From JBDTNK01 sp039933775 (GTDB taxonomy: Bacteria; Chloroflexota; Limnocylindria; QHBO01): a stretch of DNA of 58,788 nucleotides. The stretch's first letter is position 1. Each line of letters starts with the position of its first letter. Shown here one piece after another: positions 8,555 to 16,523 of this stretch. The notes beneath the pieces are model-generated. The model did no database searches. It worked only from the letters and a program-made list of their open reading frames with translations, and had not been told where the DNA came from. A program made the position numbers and the translations under genes. The stretch lies in contig JBDTNK010000007.1 of assembly GCA_039933775.1 (NCBI GenBank), positions 1 through 58,788 of the forward strand, read 5' to 3'.

Positions 8555-8935
8555 ATGTCTGTGGGTTCGCTGCTTCTGGTCGGCATCGGCGGCTTCGCCG
8601 GCGCCGTCGTTCGATACGTCGTCGATGGTCGAATTTCCGCGGCCACCGGCGGCGCCTTTCCCTGGGGCACGCTGGCAATCAACGTCTCGGGCTCATTCGC
8701 CATCGGTCTTGCCTTTGCACTCATCACAGACCGCGCCGCGCTTCCGGCCGTATGGCGCGTCCCTCTGATGATCGGCTTCACCGGTTCATACACGACCTTC
8801 TCGACACTGGCTCTCGAGAGCTGGCGCATGATCGAGGACGGCGCCTGGCTGGCCGCCAGCGGCAATCTGATCGGATCAGTGACGCTGGGCATGGTGGCGG
8901 TCATCGGCGGCCTCGTACTCGGGAGGGTGATCTGA
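8555..8935 (+). CDS. crcB: Fluoride exporter CrcB/Fluc
   Basis: A 126-residue four-helix membrane protein. It has the family signatures GGFAGAVVRY near the N-terminus, GTLAINVSGSFAIG, and GFTGSYTTFSTLALE, which carries the pore phenylalanine and polar track residues. Fluc channels work as antiparallel dual-topology dimers, and a single gene as here is enough for a homodimer. ATG 8555 was chosen because it directly precedes the first conserved segment and lies after the riboswitch; a frame open from 8483 would run through the aptamer. The stop shares one base with the next start. Confidence 0.95.
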   Translation: MSVGSLLLVGIGGFAGAVVRYVVDGRISAATGGAFPWGTLAINVSGSFAIGLAFALITDRAALPAVWRVPLMIGFTGSYTTFSTLALESWRMIEDGAWLAASGNLIGSVTLGMVAVIGGLVLGRVI

Positions 8936-9270
8936 TGAAGCTCGAGGGCACCGGCCTGCTGCTGCGCATCTACCTGGGCGAAAGCGACCACTGGCACGGC
9001 AAGCCGCTGTACCAGGCCATCGTCGGACGGATGCGCGAGCGCGGGCTGGCAGGAGCGACCGTCTTGCGTGGCATCGAGGGCTTCGGTGCCAAGCAGCACC
9101 TGCACACCAGCCGCATCCTGAGCCTCTCCGAGGACCTGCCTGTGCTCATCGAGGCGATCGATAGCGAAGAGAGGATTCGCGCGATCATCCCCGAGATCAA
9201 CGAGATGCTGGGCGACGGGCTGATCACGCTCGAGAAGGTCGAGGTGATCGCATATCGAGCCGGCGACTGA
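8935..9270 (+). CDS. DUF190 family protein
   Basis: A 111-residue cytosolic protein of the DUF190 family, a PII-like small alpha/beta fold. It shows KLEGTGLLLRIYLGE, the Gly-Ile-Glu-Gly-Phe-Gly motif (RGIEGFGA), and a long ILSLSEDLPVLIE strand-helix. DUF190 genes often accompany crcB, sometimes fused, and probably sense or modulate fluoride transport, but the biochemical role is unproven. TGATG shares one base with crcB, so the two are translationally coupled and under the same riboswitch. Confidence 0.9.
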   Translation: MKLEGTGLLLRIYLGESDHWHGKPLYQAIVGRMRERGLAGATVLRGIEGFGAKQHLHTSRILSLSEDLPVLIEAIDSEERIRAIIPEINEMLGDGLITLEKVEVIAYRAGD

Positions 9271-9279
9271 CCCGCCAGC

Positions 9280-9672
9280 TCAGAGCAACCGCTCGACCAT
9301 CGAGAAGCCGGCATCGTCGCCGGGCCAGTGGGCGCGAAGGTAGGGCCGACCAAGGCGACGAGCCACGAAGCGAAGGACGAGCGCCGCCACGACGATATCG
9401 TCCAGGAGCCCGATGCCCGGCAGGAACTCCGGCAGCAGGTCAATCGGGCTGGCCAGCCAGGCGAAGAGACCGATGAGCAGCCAGCGTTCCCGTCGCGGCG
9501 TCCCGGGGTCAGCGACGAGAGCCCGAAGCAGCCGCAGGATATCGGGCAAGAGGCGCATCGCGGCTGCGGCCAGATGACGGGATGGCCGATGGAGCCAGAT
9601 CAGGGCAACGAGCACCAGCCAGCCGGCCAGGATCGCGCCGACGAGCACGAGGAAGCCACGGAGCCAGTCCAT
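9280..9672 (-). CDS. DUF1232 (YkvA-type) membrane protein
   Basis: A 130-residue protein with an N-terminal membrane helix (residues 4-27). The C-terminal half carries the DUF1232 core, WLLIGLFAWLASPIDLLPEFLPG, followed by GLLDDIVV. The SPIDLLPD/E-type motif defines the family, whose function is unknown. Transcription is probably leaderless: a GATACT box (complement of 9679-9684) lies six bases before the ATG. It converges on the crcB-DUF190 unit. Confidence 0.85.
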   Translation of the reverse strand: MDWLRGFLVLVGAILAGWLVLVALIWLHRPSRHLAAAAMRLLPDILRLLRALVADPGTPRRERWLLIGLFAWLASPIDLLPEFLPGIGLLDDIVVAALVLRFVARRLGRPYLRAHWPGDDAGFSMVERLL

Positions 9673-9762
9673 CGGTGCAGTATCTTCGGCCGGGCGGCAT
9701 GATTTCGCTCGTCGCGCCATGGTCCCGGGCGGCCGTCGACGACCGAACGCACGGAGAACTCG

Positions 9763-10335
9763 TTGGACGCCTTTCTTCTCAGCTCCGCGGTGATCTTCGT
9801 CGCCGAGCTCGGCGACAAGAGCCAGCTCATGGCACTCGCCTTCGCCAGCCGCTACCGGTTTCTTCCGGTCCTGGCAGGGATCACGCTCGCCACGCTGGTG
9901 GTCCATGCCGGATCGGTCCTGCTGGGCTCCGTGGTGGCGGTGGCGCTGCCGACCAACCTCATCTCGATCGTCGCCGGGCTGGCGTTCTTCGTGTTCGCCG
10001 CCTGGACGCTGCGTGGCGACTCGCTCGACGAGGACGAGGCGGCGCGCGCTCAGCGTTCGGTCAGCTCGGTGATCATGGCCGTCGCCGTCGCATTCTTCCT
10101 CGCCGAGCTGGGCGACAAGACGATGCTGGCCACGATCACCCTCGCCACGACGGAGGAGCCCATCGGCACCTGGCTCGGCTCCACCGCCGGAATGGTGGCG
10201 GCCGATGCCATCGCGATCGCGATCGGCGCGCTTCTCGGGGCCAGGCTGCCGGAGCGGCCGGTCAAGATCGGCGCGGCCCTGGCGTTCGTCGTCTTCGGCG
10301 TCCTGCTCATCGCCGAGGGCCTCGGGATCCTGTAG
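9763..10335 (+). CDS. GDT1/UPF0016 family cation transporter
   Basis: A 190-residue membrane protein with two copies of the family motif, ELGDKS (residues about 17-22) and ELGDKT (about 112-117), each in a three-helix repeat. GDT1/TMEM165/MneA proteins move Mn2+ or Ca2+ out of the cytosol in exchange for protons. The TTG start at 9763 is supported by GGAG six bases upstream and by its position right at the first helix. I see no yybP-ykoY manganese riboswitch before it. Confidence 0.88.
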   Translation: MDAFLLSSAVIFVAELGDKSQLMALAFASRYRFLPVLAGITLATLVVHAGSVLLGSVVAVALPTNLISIVAGLAFFVFAAWTLRGDSLDEDEAARAQRSVSSVIMAVAVAFFLAELGDKTMLATITLATTEEPIGTWLGSTAGMVAADAIAIAIGALLGARLPERPVKIGAALAFVVFGVLLIAEGLGIL

Positions 10336-10360
10336 TCAGACGAACCGCGGCTCCATCGGC

Positions 10361-11020
10361 TCAGGGCGCGATTGCGCCGATCGCCTGAGCCCAGGTATCG
10401 GTGCTGATCTCGCCCGTTGTCCGTTGCGAGACGGTGCCGTCGGCGTTCACGAACACGAAGCCCGGAAAGCTGTTCATGCCCAGTGCCGCCAGTGCACCGG
10501 AGTTCATGTCGTCGGTCAGGGTCGGCTCGGTCCATCCCTCTCGCTCGAGCCACGCGGAGGGCGGGTAGTTCGGCCGAGCCGGATCGATCCCGGTCGAAAC
10601 CGTCACCACCTGGACGCCCGGCGGGAGCTGGTCGGTCGCGAGCCAGTCACTGAGCACCGGGATCTCAGCCTGGCAATGCGGGCACCAGTGCGCGACGACG
10701 ACGATCGCAAGGGCACCATCGTCGGGACCGATCTCGATCGGGTTACCGGTCAGGTCGAGGCCGCTCAAAGATGGAATCGGCTGGCCGACAGCCGGGTCTG
10801 GCGTGCCCGATTCGTATGAAAGCAGCGCGCTTCCTTCGACCTTCACCGCGGTTGTCGCCGGCTCCGCCCGGTCGGGTGAGCCGCCGGTGAGCGCCAGCGC
10901 GACGGCAGCGGCGAGGAGGACGACGAGGACGACGCCGGCGACGATGAGCGGCGTCATGTTGCGCGAGGTCGAGGCTGGCTGCGCGCGGCGTGGCACGCCG
11001 CGCGTACGGGCACGGGTCAT
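10361..11020 (-). CDS. TlpA/thioredoxin-like membrane-anchored redox protein
   Basis: A 219-residue protein with an N-terminal membrane anchor (residues about 23-45) and an extracytoplasmic thioredoxin fold. The active site is CPHC (Cys113-Cys116), a DsbA-like dipeptide that favours disulfide formation; the cis-Pro region appears as SFPGFVF. The ATG overlaps the DsbB stop as ATGA. The pairing with a DsbB homologue suggests the two form an oxidative protein-folding module in which this protein introduces disulfides and DsbB reoxidises it. Confidence 0.88.
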   Translation of the reverse strand: MTRARTRGVPRRAQPASTSRNMTPLIVAGVVLVVLLAAAVALALTGGSPDRAEPATTAVKVEGSALLSYESGTPDPAVGQPIPSLSGLDLTGNPIEIGPDDGALAIVVVAHWCPHCQAEIPVLSDWLATDQLPPGVQVVTVSTGIDPARPNYPPSAWLEREGWTEPTLTDDMNSGALAALGMNSFPGFVFVNADGTVSQRTTGEISTDTWAQAIGAIAP

Positions 11021-11568
11021 GGTTGCGGACTCCTTGGGACAAGCACGGTCAAGATGACGAGGATCGAGATGAACCCGACCAGCGCCATCACAGGGATGGT
11101 GACGAAGCCGAAGCGCTCGACGTAGATCGCCGAGCACGGGACGTCGAGCGAGCATGAGCCCGAGGGCAGGCCGGGCAGGCGCTGCAGCGCGACGTGGTAG
11201 GCCGAGATGAGTCCGCCAACCGCGGCGAGCGGCACGGCGTAGCGTCGGATGCCTGCATCGCGCCGAACCGCGGCGATGCCGAGCAGCGGGACCAGAGGGT
11301 ACATCGCGATCCGCTGGTACCAGCACAGCGTGCACGGAACGAACCCGACGCTCTCCGAGAGGTAGAGGCTGCCCAACGTCGCGACCAGTGCCACGAGGAA
11401 GGCGAGCCACAGCGCGGCCGGACCGATGGTGGCCCTCATCGCGTCAATCAGGCTGGCCGCAGCCTCCGACCCGCGACTGGCGACGCTGAGCACGACGAGC
11501 CCGATGGCGCCAGCGGCCGCGACGAGCACGAGCAGCGCCAGAAAGGTCGTGACGACGAGCGGGGACAT
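11017..11568 (-). CDS. Disulfide bond formation protein, DsbB/BdbC family
   Basis: A 183-residue membrane protein with five hydrophobic segments, one more than classical DsbB. The first loop cysteines are CTLC (Cys79, Cys82) and the second pair is Cys139 and Cys145 in GSCSLDVPCS, both needed for electron flow from the partner thiol protein to quinone. ATG 11568 has a GGGAAGG just upstream; an in-frame GTG at 11586 is the alternative. It is the first gene of a two-gene unit with the CPHC protein. The gap from 11569 to 11739 holds no gene. Confidence 0.88.
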   Translation of the reverse strand: MSPLVVTTFLALLVLVAAAGAIGLVVLSVASRGSEAAASLIDAMRATIGPAALWLAFLVALVATLGSLYLSESVGFVPCTLCWYQRIAMYPLVPLLGIAAVRRDAGIRRYAVPLAAVGGLISAYHVALQRLPGLPSGSCSLDVPCSAIYVERFGFVTIPVMALVGFISILVILTVLVPRSPQP

Positions 11569-11739
11569 GCCTTCCCATCCTGCCACGGAATCGGGAGCGA
11601 GCAGGAAGTGCCAGATGGCCCCTCGCGGTTCATCGCGGGGCTAGCGGCGATCGCTCTTTGGGGGTTAATCTCGTGCGATCGGCGAGATCAGCGACAGAGC
11701 GGCGCCGCCTGTGCCGCGACGCCGCTCCGGTGGTATGCG

Positions 11740-12891
11740 CTACGCGCGGCGCAGCTTCAGGTAGAGGTCGTAGATCCCATCACCGTCGCCCCCGTCGAAA
11801 TGCAGGGGTGGATAGATGAACGGGTTGACACTGGCGGTCTTGGCGTCGGCATCGGGCTGGGTGATGCTCAGGGCGAGACTGCCGTTGATCTTGTCGTCAG
11901 CGCCGATGAGGTCGACCAGGTAGCTGACGCCGATGCCGACCACGGCCACGCCGGCGACGATCCAACCCGCCACGCCACCGGCGGCCGCCGCCTTGGTCGC
12001 GACCGCCGTCAACGCGGCTCGCACCGCATCGGTCGAGTCCGAAACGTCGCCGAGGTCATGCTCGAAGCAGGTGCCCGTCACCAGCACCGAGCTGGTGATC
12101 GCACGCGGTCCGGTGAAGCCGAAGAGCCGCAGATTCTGGTCGCCACTCGATGGCCGAGTCGAGCCATCCTCGACGTCCTCGTACACCGGGGTCGCCACGG
12201 CGACGGCAGCGGTCCCAGATTCGGCCATCTCCTCGGTGATGATGCCGAACACGCCGTACGGCTCATCGTCGCCCCACCATTCGGGGTTGCTCTCGTCGAC
12301 GCAGTACAGCTTGGCGAACGTCAGCTCGTACTGGTTCGGTGGCGGCTTGGGCGGCTGCGGGTCACGCGGCGGCACGTCGTCCGGGCAACAGCCCTTCCCG
12401 TGGTCCTTGGGATCCGCCGTGGCGAGCAGGTCGACGTCGATCGCATCGACCGGCAGATTCACGAGCCGCCTGCTCCTGCGGACGATTGATGCCGCCTCCT
12501 CGTCGGTGATCGGCTCCTCGACCGGGAGGGTCAGGTACTTCGGCGAGAATGTCTGGCGCCGAAGCTCCATTGGGATGGCGTTGTGTGCCTTGACGGCACG
12601 CTCGATGAGCGGTCGAACCTTCGCCTCGTCGAGCGCACGAGCCATGCGCTCGTCCAGGCGGCTCCCGCCCTTCTTCGACGCGCCCGAGACGTAGCGCTCG
12701 AGCACGTGCATCAGCGCGGGGATGAATTCGTAGCCTTCGGCGTGACGCTCGTACGCCCGTAGCTTCTCCTCCATGGTTCGCTTGGGGCGCTTCTGGCTCT
12801 TCTGCTTCTCGTCGCGCGGCCAGGGGTGAGCAACCTGCCGCGGCTCGTGTCCGGATTGCCTGGTCTTCTTGCTGTCGTCGTTGTCAGCCAT
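11740..12891 (-). CDS. Unknown 383-residue protein with one hydrophobic segment
   Basis: I do not recognise this protein. Residues 1-50 are highly charged and Lys/Arg-rich, with no signal peptide. Residues 50-160 are predicted helical. A Pro-rich hinge (PPRDPQPPKPPPN, 174-186) leads to a beta-rich domain opening with YELTFAKLYCVDESNPEW, then GDDEPYGVFGI. A Gly/Ala-rich hydrophobic stretch at 302-327 interrupts or ends that domain, and a conserved-looking acidic strand (GGDGDGIYDLYLKL) closes the protein. Acidic residues repeat in a pattern that could bind metal. ATG 12891 has GGAGG nine bases upstream. It stands alone, 171 bases before the DsbB gene on the same strand. Confidence 0.75.
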   Translation of the reverse strand: MADNDDSKKTRQSGHEPRQVAHPWPRDEKQKSQKRPKRTMEEKLRAYERHAEGYEFIPALMHVLERYVSGASKKGGSRLDERMARALDEAKVRPLIERAVKAHNAIPMELRRQTFSPKYLTLPVEEPITDEEAASIVRRSRRLVNLPVDAIDVDLLATADPKDHGKGCCPDDVPPRDPQPPKPPPNQYELTFAKLYCVDESNPEWWGDDEPYGVFGIITEEMAESGTAAVAVATPVYEDVEDGSTRPSSGDQNLRLFGFTGPRAITSSVLVTGTCFEHDLGDVSDSTDAVRAALTAVATKAAAAGGVAGWIVAGVAVVGIGVSYLVDLIGADDKINGSLALSITQPDADAKTASVNPFIYPPLHFDGGDGDGIYDLYLKLRRA

Positions 12892-13245
12892 CGTGGGGCC
12901 TCCGCGGGACGCCACCAGCCGGCGTGCGTCCTGTCTCGTCACAGATGTCGAGAAGATCCGGAGCGCGTTCGTGCTCATTCCATAGGCGCCGCCACGGTTG
13001 CGAGCAAGACCGTCGGTACGCCAGGCGCACGGCGATGCCGCGGTGCGCGGTATGCGGCGCTCGGACGCGGCATGGTTGGCGGCATGGCTCGGGTGCGCGC
13101 CTCGGTCGACATCTCCCGCTTCTCGGGCGTCCTGGCTCAAGGCTGGCGTGCCGAGATCATCCTCCCGCCATCGGCCGCCGACCATCACCCGTCCGGGTCT
13201 TCGGCCGGAGGCACTCGTACCGGGTCAACGCGGAGATCCAGCGCG
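12892..13245. other. Intergenic, no gene supported
   Basis: These 354 bases lie between tRNA-His and the start of the unknown 383-residue gene, both on the minus strand. Open frames exist on both strands but show no start signal or recognisable protein. I see no T-rich terminator after the tRNA. Confidence 0.6.
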
Positions 13246-13322
13246 TGGGGTGGCCTACGGGGCTTGAACCCGTAACCTTCGGAGCCACAATCCGATGCTC
13301 TACCGATTGAGCTAAGGCCACC
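13246..13322 (-). tRNA. tRNA-His (GUG)
   Basis: Read on the minus strand the sequence folds as a cloverleaf: acceptor GTGGCCT/AGGCCAC, D stem GCTC/GAGC, anticodon stem TCGGA/TCCGA around loop TTGTGGC, and T arm ACGGG/CCCGT with TTCAAGC. The anticodon is GTG, decoding His. Two His identity features are encoded: an extra G at position -1 (13322) and C73 opposite it. The 3' CCA is also encoded (13246-13248). Confidence 0.97.
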
Positions 13323-13425
13323 ACGAACGCCGCGCGTGGTCGCAGCGCGGCGGCGCGTATCGTCGCCTATCGGTCCATGCGGGGTCAAACGCTGTGCAGG
13401 ACCGCCGGTGTCATCCGAGCGCAGC

Positions 13426-13623
13426 ATGACACTCGTCCGCGACAGCGAGTGGCTGGTCCCGCTGCAAGTCGCCGCAGGGACGCGCATGCTTGCCGTGATG
13501 CCCCGCCCCGCCGATTTCACGCCCGCAGGCACGTCCTCGCTCGTCGCGTCCTCGCTCGACGCGCTGGCCGGCGCGCTCATGGGTGCCATCGCCGTCGCCG
13601 GCACGCTCCCGGTGGCGGCGTGA
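13426..13623 (+). CDS. Possible small protein upstream of nagA
   Basis: A 65-residue open frame starting at ATG 13426 whose TGA overlaps the GTG start of nagA by four bases, the usual coupling seen in this window. It carries a hydrophobic Ala/Gly-rich C-terminal half. No family is recognised and no clear ribosome binding site precedes the ATG. It could be a real small protein, a remnant of a larger amino-sugar gene, or chance. Confidence 0.35.
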   Translation: MTLVRDSEWLVPLQVAAGTRMLAVMPRPADFTPAGTSSLVASSLDALAGALMGAIAVAGTLPVAA

Positions 13624-14744
13624 GCGAGCAGCTGCTCATTACTGGTGCGGCACCCGCGGACCTGCTCCTGCGCGACGGACGCATCGTGGCTCGGGGCGAG
13701 GAGGCGACCGCCGCCACTGCACGTCGGTTCGATGCGTCCGGACTGCGCGCGGCGCCCGGCTTCATCGAGCTGCAGGTCAACGGAGCCCACGGCCACGACC
13801 TGACCGCCGATCCCGCCTCGATGTGGGACGTGGCGGCGGCGCTGCCACGCTACGGGGTGACCTCGTTCCTGCCCACGATCGTGACCTCGCCGCCCGGAAC
13901 CGTGGAGGCCGCGCAGCGCATCCTCGCAGCGGGTCCGCCCGCCGGGCACGCCGGTGCACGGCCCTTGGGCCTGCACGTCGAGGGGCCATTCATCTCGCCA
14001 CTGCGCCACGGGGCGCACGACCTCGCGCTCCTGCGTGAGACCGATCCGGGCCTGGCCTGGAGCCGCGACGGTGGCGTAGCGATGGTGACGCTGGCGCCCG
14101 AGCTGCCCGGCGCGCTCGACGTTGTCCGAACAATGGTCGAGGCCGGCGTCGTCGTCTCGGTCGGCCACACCAACGCCACCGCTTCCCAGGCGCGAGCCGG
14201 GGTCGACGCCGGCATCCGCTACGCGACCCACCTCTGGAACGCGATGCCGCCGCTGCATCACCGCGAGCCGGGCGCCGTCGGAGCGCTGCTCATCGACGAT
14301 CGCGTCACGCTGGGCCTCATCGTCGACGGCCTGCACCTGGCCCCGGAGGTCGTGCGCCTCGCCTGGCGCGCCGCCGGGCCGGGCCGCATCTCGCTCGTCA
14401 GCGACGCGATGGCGGGGCTGGGCCTGCCGCCCGGCCGCCACCTGCTGGCCGGGACCGTGGTGATCGTCACCGAGCGCGGCGCGCGCACCCCCGACGGCGC
14501 GCTGGCCGGCAGCGTCATCGGGCTCGACAGCGCGGTGCGCAATCTCGTGGCGCAGGCCGGATGCAGTGCCCACGATGCGATCGATGCCGTGACCGGGGTG
14601 CCGGCACGGCTGCTGGGCCTGCCGCGGCCCTCGCTCGACGTGGGCGCGCCGGCCGACATCGTGCTCCTCACCGAGGGCCTGCAGGTCGCCGCCACGATCA
14701 TCGGTGGCGAGCTCGTCCATAGCGCGGAGCCGGTACCGGCATGA
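13620..14744 (+). CDS. nagA: N-acetylglucosamine-6-phosphate deacetylase
   Basis: A 374-residue amidohydrolase that removes acetate from GlcNAc-6-phosphate. Family motifs are PGFIELQVNGAHGHDL, GLHVEGPFI (metal-binding Glu), VSVGHTNA, THLWNAMPPLHHREPG and LVSDAMAGLG (catalytic Asp). The start is GTG 13620, which overlaps the small upstream frame. The gene is coupled by ATGA to the SIS-domain gene, so the two should convert GlcNAc-6-phosphate to fructose-6-phosphate in sequence. Confidence 0.93.
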   Translation: MSEQLLITGAAPADLLLRDGRIVARGEEATAATARRFDASGLRAAPGFIELQVNGAHGHDLTADPASMWDVAAALPRYGVTSFLPTIVTSPPGTVEAAQRILAAGPPAGHAGARPLGLHVEGPFISPLRHGAHDLALLRETDPGLAWSRDGGVAMVTLAPELPGALDVVRTMVEAGVVVSVGHTNATASQARAGVDAGIRYATHLWNAMPPLHHREPGAVGALLIDDRVTLGLIVDGLHLAPEVVRLAWRAAGPGRISLVSDAMAGLGLPPGRHLLAGTVVIVTERGARTPDGALAGSVIGLDSAVRNLVAQAGCSAHDAIDAVTGVPARLLGLPRPSLDVGAPADIVLLTEGLQVAATIIGGELVHSAEPVPA

Positions 14745-15775
14745 GCCTGCGCGGCGAGATCGCGGAGCAGCCGCAGGTCGCGGCGCGCCTCCTGGATGAA
14801 GGCCGCGCCCAGATCCGAGCGCTCGCGGCCGATGCCCGTAGGCGTGGGATCGAGTACGTCGTCATCGCCGCGCGCGGCAGCTCGGACCACGCCGCGGTCT
14901 ACGCTCAATATGCGCTCGGCGTGCTGGCCGGCGTGCCGGTTGCGCTGGCGGCACCATCGGTCATCTCGCGCTACGGCGGTCATCCGAAGCTGCATCGGGC
15001 GCTGGTGCTGGGGATCAGCCAGTCCGGTCGGTCGCCGGACATCGTGGGCGTGCTCGACGAGGCGCGCGCCCAGGGCGCACTGACCGCCGCGATCACGAAC
15101 GACGCCGGCTCGCCGCTGGCGACGACGGTCGACCACCACCTGGACCTGGGAGCGGGCGTCGAGCGCGCCGTCGCGGCGACGAAGACCTACAGCGCCGAGC
15201 TCGTGGCCGTGGCGATGCTGACCGCGGAGCTGGCGGCCGAGCCGGCGGTGGCGTGGCGCGCGCTGGAGGCGATCCCCGGGGTGCTGGATGCTGCCCTGGC
15301 CATCGAGCCCGATGCCGAACGCCTGGCAAGCGATCGCCGCGCGATGGACGACTGTGTCGTGCTGAGCCGCGGCTTCAACCTGTCGAGCGCGCTGGAATGG
15401 GCCCTCAAGCTCAAGGAGCTGGCGTACGTGCGGGCCCAGGCCTATTCATCGGCCGATTTCGAGCATGGTCCCGTCGCGAGCCTGCCCCCGGGCGGCGATC
15501 TGCTGGCCGTCTCCGCACCAGGACCGATGGCGGACGACCTGTCGTCGCTCCTGGCGCGGCTGCGCGTGGATCGAACCGTGCGCACGCTCACCCTCGCCCC
15601 GGCCGGCAGCGAGGTCGCGGGCGACCATCTCCCCTACCCTGCCGGGCTGCCCGAGTGGCTGAGCCCGATCGCCGCCATCGTGCCGGCGCAGCTCTTCTGC
15701 ATCCATCTCACCCGCGCGCGCGGCCATGACCCCGAGACGCCGCGCGGCCTGCACAAGGTGACGCTGACGCGCTAG
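14741..15775 (+). CDS. SIS-domain glucosamine-6-phosphate deaminase (NagB-II type)
   Basis: A 344-residue protein with two sugar-isomerase domains and no glutaminase domain. Motifs ARGSSDHAA, GISQSGRSPDIV, AATKTYSAELVA and the second-domain FNLSSALEWALKLKELAY with DFEHGP match the isomerase half of GlmS. Stand-alone versions next to nagA work as type II glucosamine-6-phosphate deaminases, releasing ammonia and fructose-6-phosphate. It overlaps nagA by four bases. The alternative is a related sugar-phosphate isomerase such as AgaS. Confidence 0.87.
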   Translation: MSLRGEIAEQPQVAARLLDEGRAQIRALAADARRRGIEYVVIAARGSSDHAAVYAQYALGVLAGVPVALAAPSVISRYGGHPKLHRALVLGISQSGRSPDIVGVLDEARAQGALTAAITNDAGSPLATTVDHHLDLGAGVERAVAATKTYSAELVAVAMLTAELAAEPAVAWRALEAIPGVLDAALAIEPDAERLASDRRAMDDCVVLSRGFNLSSALEWALKLKELAYVRAQAYSSADFEHGPVASLPPGGDLLAVSAPGPMADDLSSLLARLRVDRTVRTLTLAPAGSEVAGDHLPYPAGLPEWLSPIAAIVPAQLFCIHLTRARGHDPETPRGLHKVTLTR

Positions 15776-16041
15776 GTGCGATCCCCGCCGCGCATGGCCC
15801 GCAGCAGGAGCAGCACGATGACCGAGCCCAGGGTCGCCACGATGATCGCGCCCAGGAAGCCGGTCGCCTCGTCCTGGTCCAGGATGCTCGTCCAGAGCCA
15901 GCCACCGAGCAGCCCGCCCGCCACGCCGACGAGCATCGTGCCGAAGCAGCCGTAGCGCTCGCGGCCGGGGACGAAGAGGCCGGCCAGCGCACCGGCCAGC
16001 AGTCCGACGATGATCCACCCGAAGATTCCGAGATCTGGCAT
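15772..16041 (-). CDS. GlsB/YeaQ/YmgE family membrane protein
   Basis: An 89-residue protein with three membrane helices, of the transglycosylase-associated/YeaQ family. Motifs IVGLLAGALAGLFVPG and GCFGTMLVGVAGGLLGGWL are typical. Members are often stress-induced and of unknown mechanism. A CATAAT box (complement of 16049-16054) seven bases before the ATG suggests a leaderless promoter embedded in the 3' end of the gene upstream. The stop overlaps that of the convergent deaminase. Confidence 0.87.
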   Translation of the reverse strand: MPDLGIFGWIIVGLLAGALAGLFVPGRERYGCFGTMLVGVAGGLLGGWLWTSILDQDEATGFLGAIIVATLGSVIVLLLLRAMRGGDRT

Positions 16042-16049
16042 GACGGCGA

Positions 16050-16523
16050 TTATGCCCCGTCGCCGGCTGCCGCGGGGGCCGTCAGGTCCACGTACACCGC
16101 GCCGTCACGCAGCGTCACGGGGAAGCGCTGCAGCGGCGCTGCGTCCGCATCGATCGGATCACCGGCGTAGGTCCAGGATCCGCCGCATCCGCGGAGCCGG
16201 TCCGCGCCGATCTCGACGCGGCACGTGCCGGCCCCTGGGGGCGTGGCATTCACGACCGCCGCCACCCCGCCGGGAAGGGGCGAGACGACGACCGCCACGA
16301 TCGGCCGCCCGTCCACGACCTGCTCGCCGTCAAGACCGTGCGAGGTCGCCAGCACCACCTCGCGCAGTGCGGACCCTTCGCTCAGCTGCACCTGCGGCAT
16401 GATCGCTACGCGGCTGTCGTCGCGCGGGTCCGCGACGGAGAAGATGAGCGGCCGCACGACGAGCATCAGGCCAACCACCACCGCGAGCAGCAGGAGCCCG
16501 CCCACGACATAGCGACGGACCAT
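16050..16523 (-). CDS. Membrane-anchored Rieske-like protein lacking the iron-sulfur ligands
   Basis: A 157-residue protein: an N-terminal membrane anchor (residues 7-30) and an external beta-rich domain. The C-terminal part, RGCGGSWTYAGDP followed by LQRFPVTLRDGAVYVDL, parallels the end of Rieske domains (CPCHGS...LxRFPVxxxDGxVYV). The Cys-x-His boxes are not kept: Cys101 stands alone and Cys113 replaces the C-P-C-H-G-S ligands with G-C-G-G-S. The two cysteines could form a structural disulfide. A [2Fe-2S] cluster is therefore unlikely. It shares one base with the phosphoesterase stop upstream (TGATG). The family assignment is inference. Confidence 0.6.
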   Translation of the reverse strand: MVRRYVVGGLLLLAVVVGLMLVVRPLIFSVADPRDDSRVAIMPQVQLSEGSALREVVLATSHGLDGEQVVDGRPIVAVVVSPLPGGVAAVVNATPPGAGTCRVEIGADRLRGCGGSWTYAGDPIDADAAPLQRFPVTLRDGAVYVDLTAPAAAGDGA

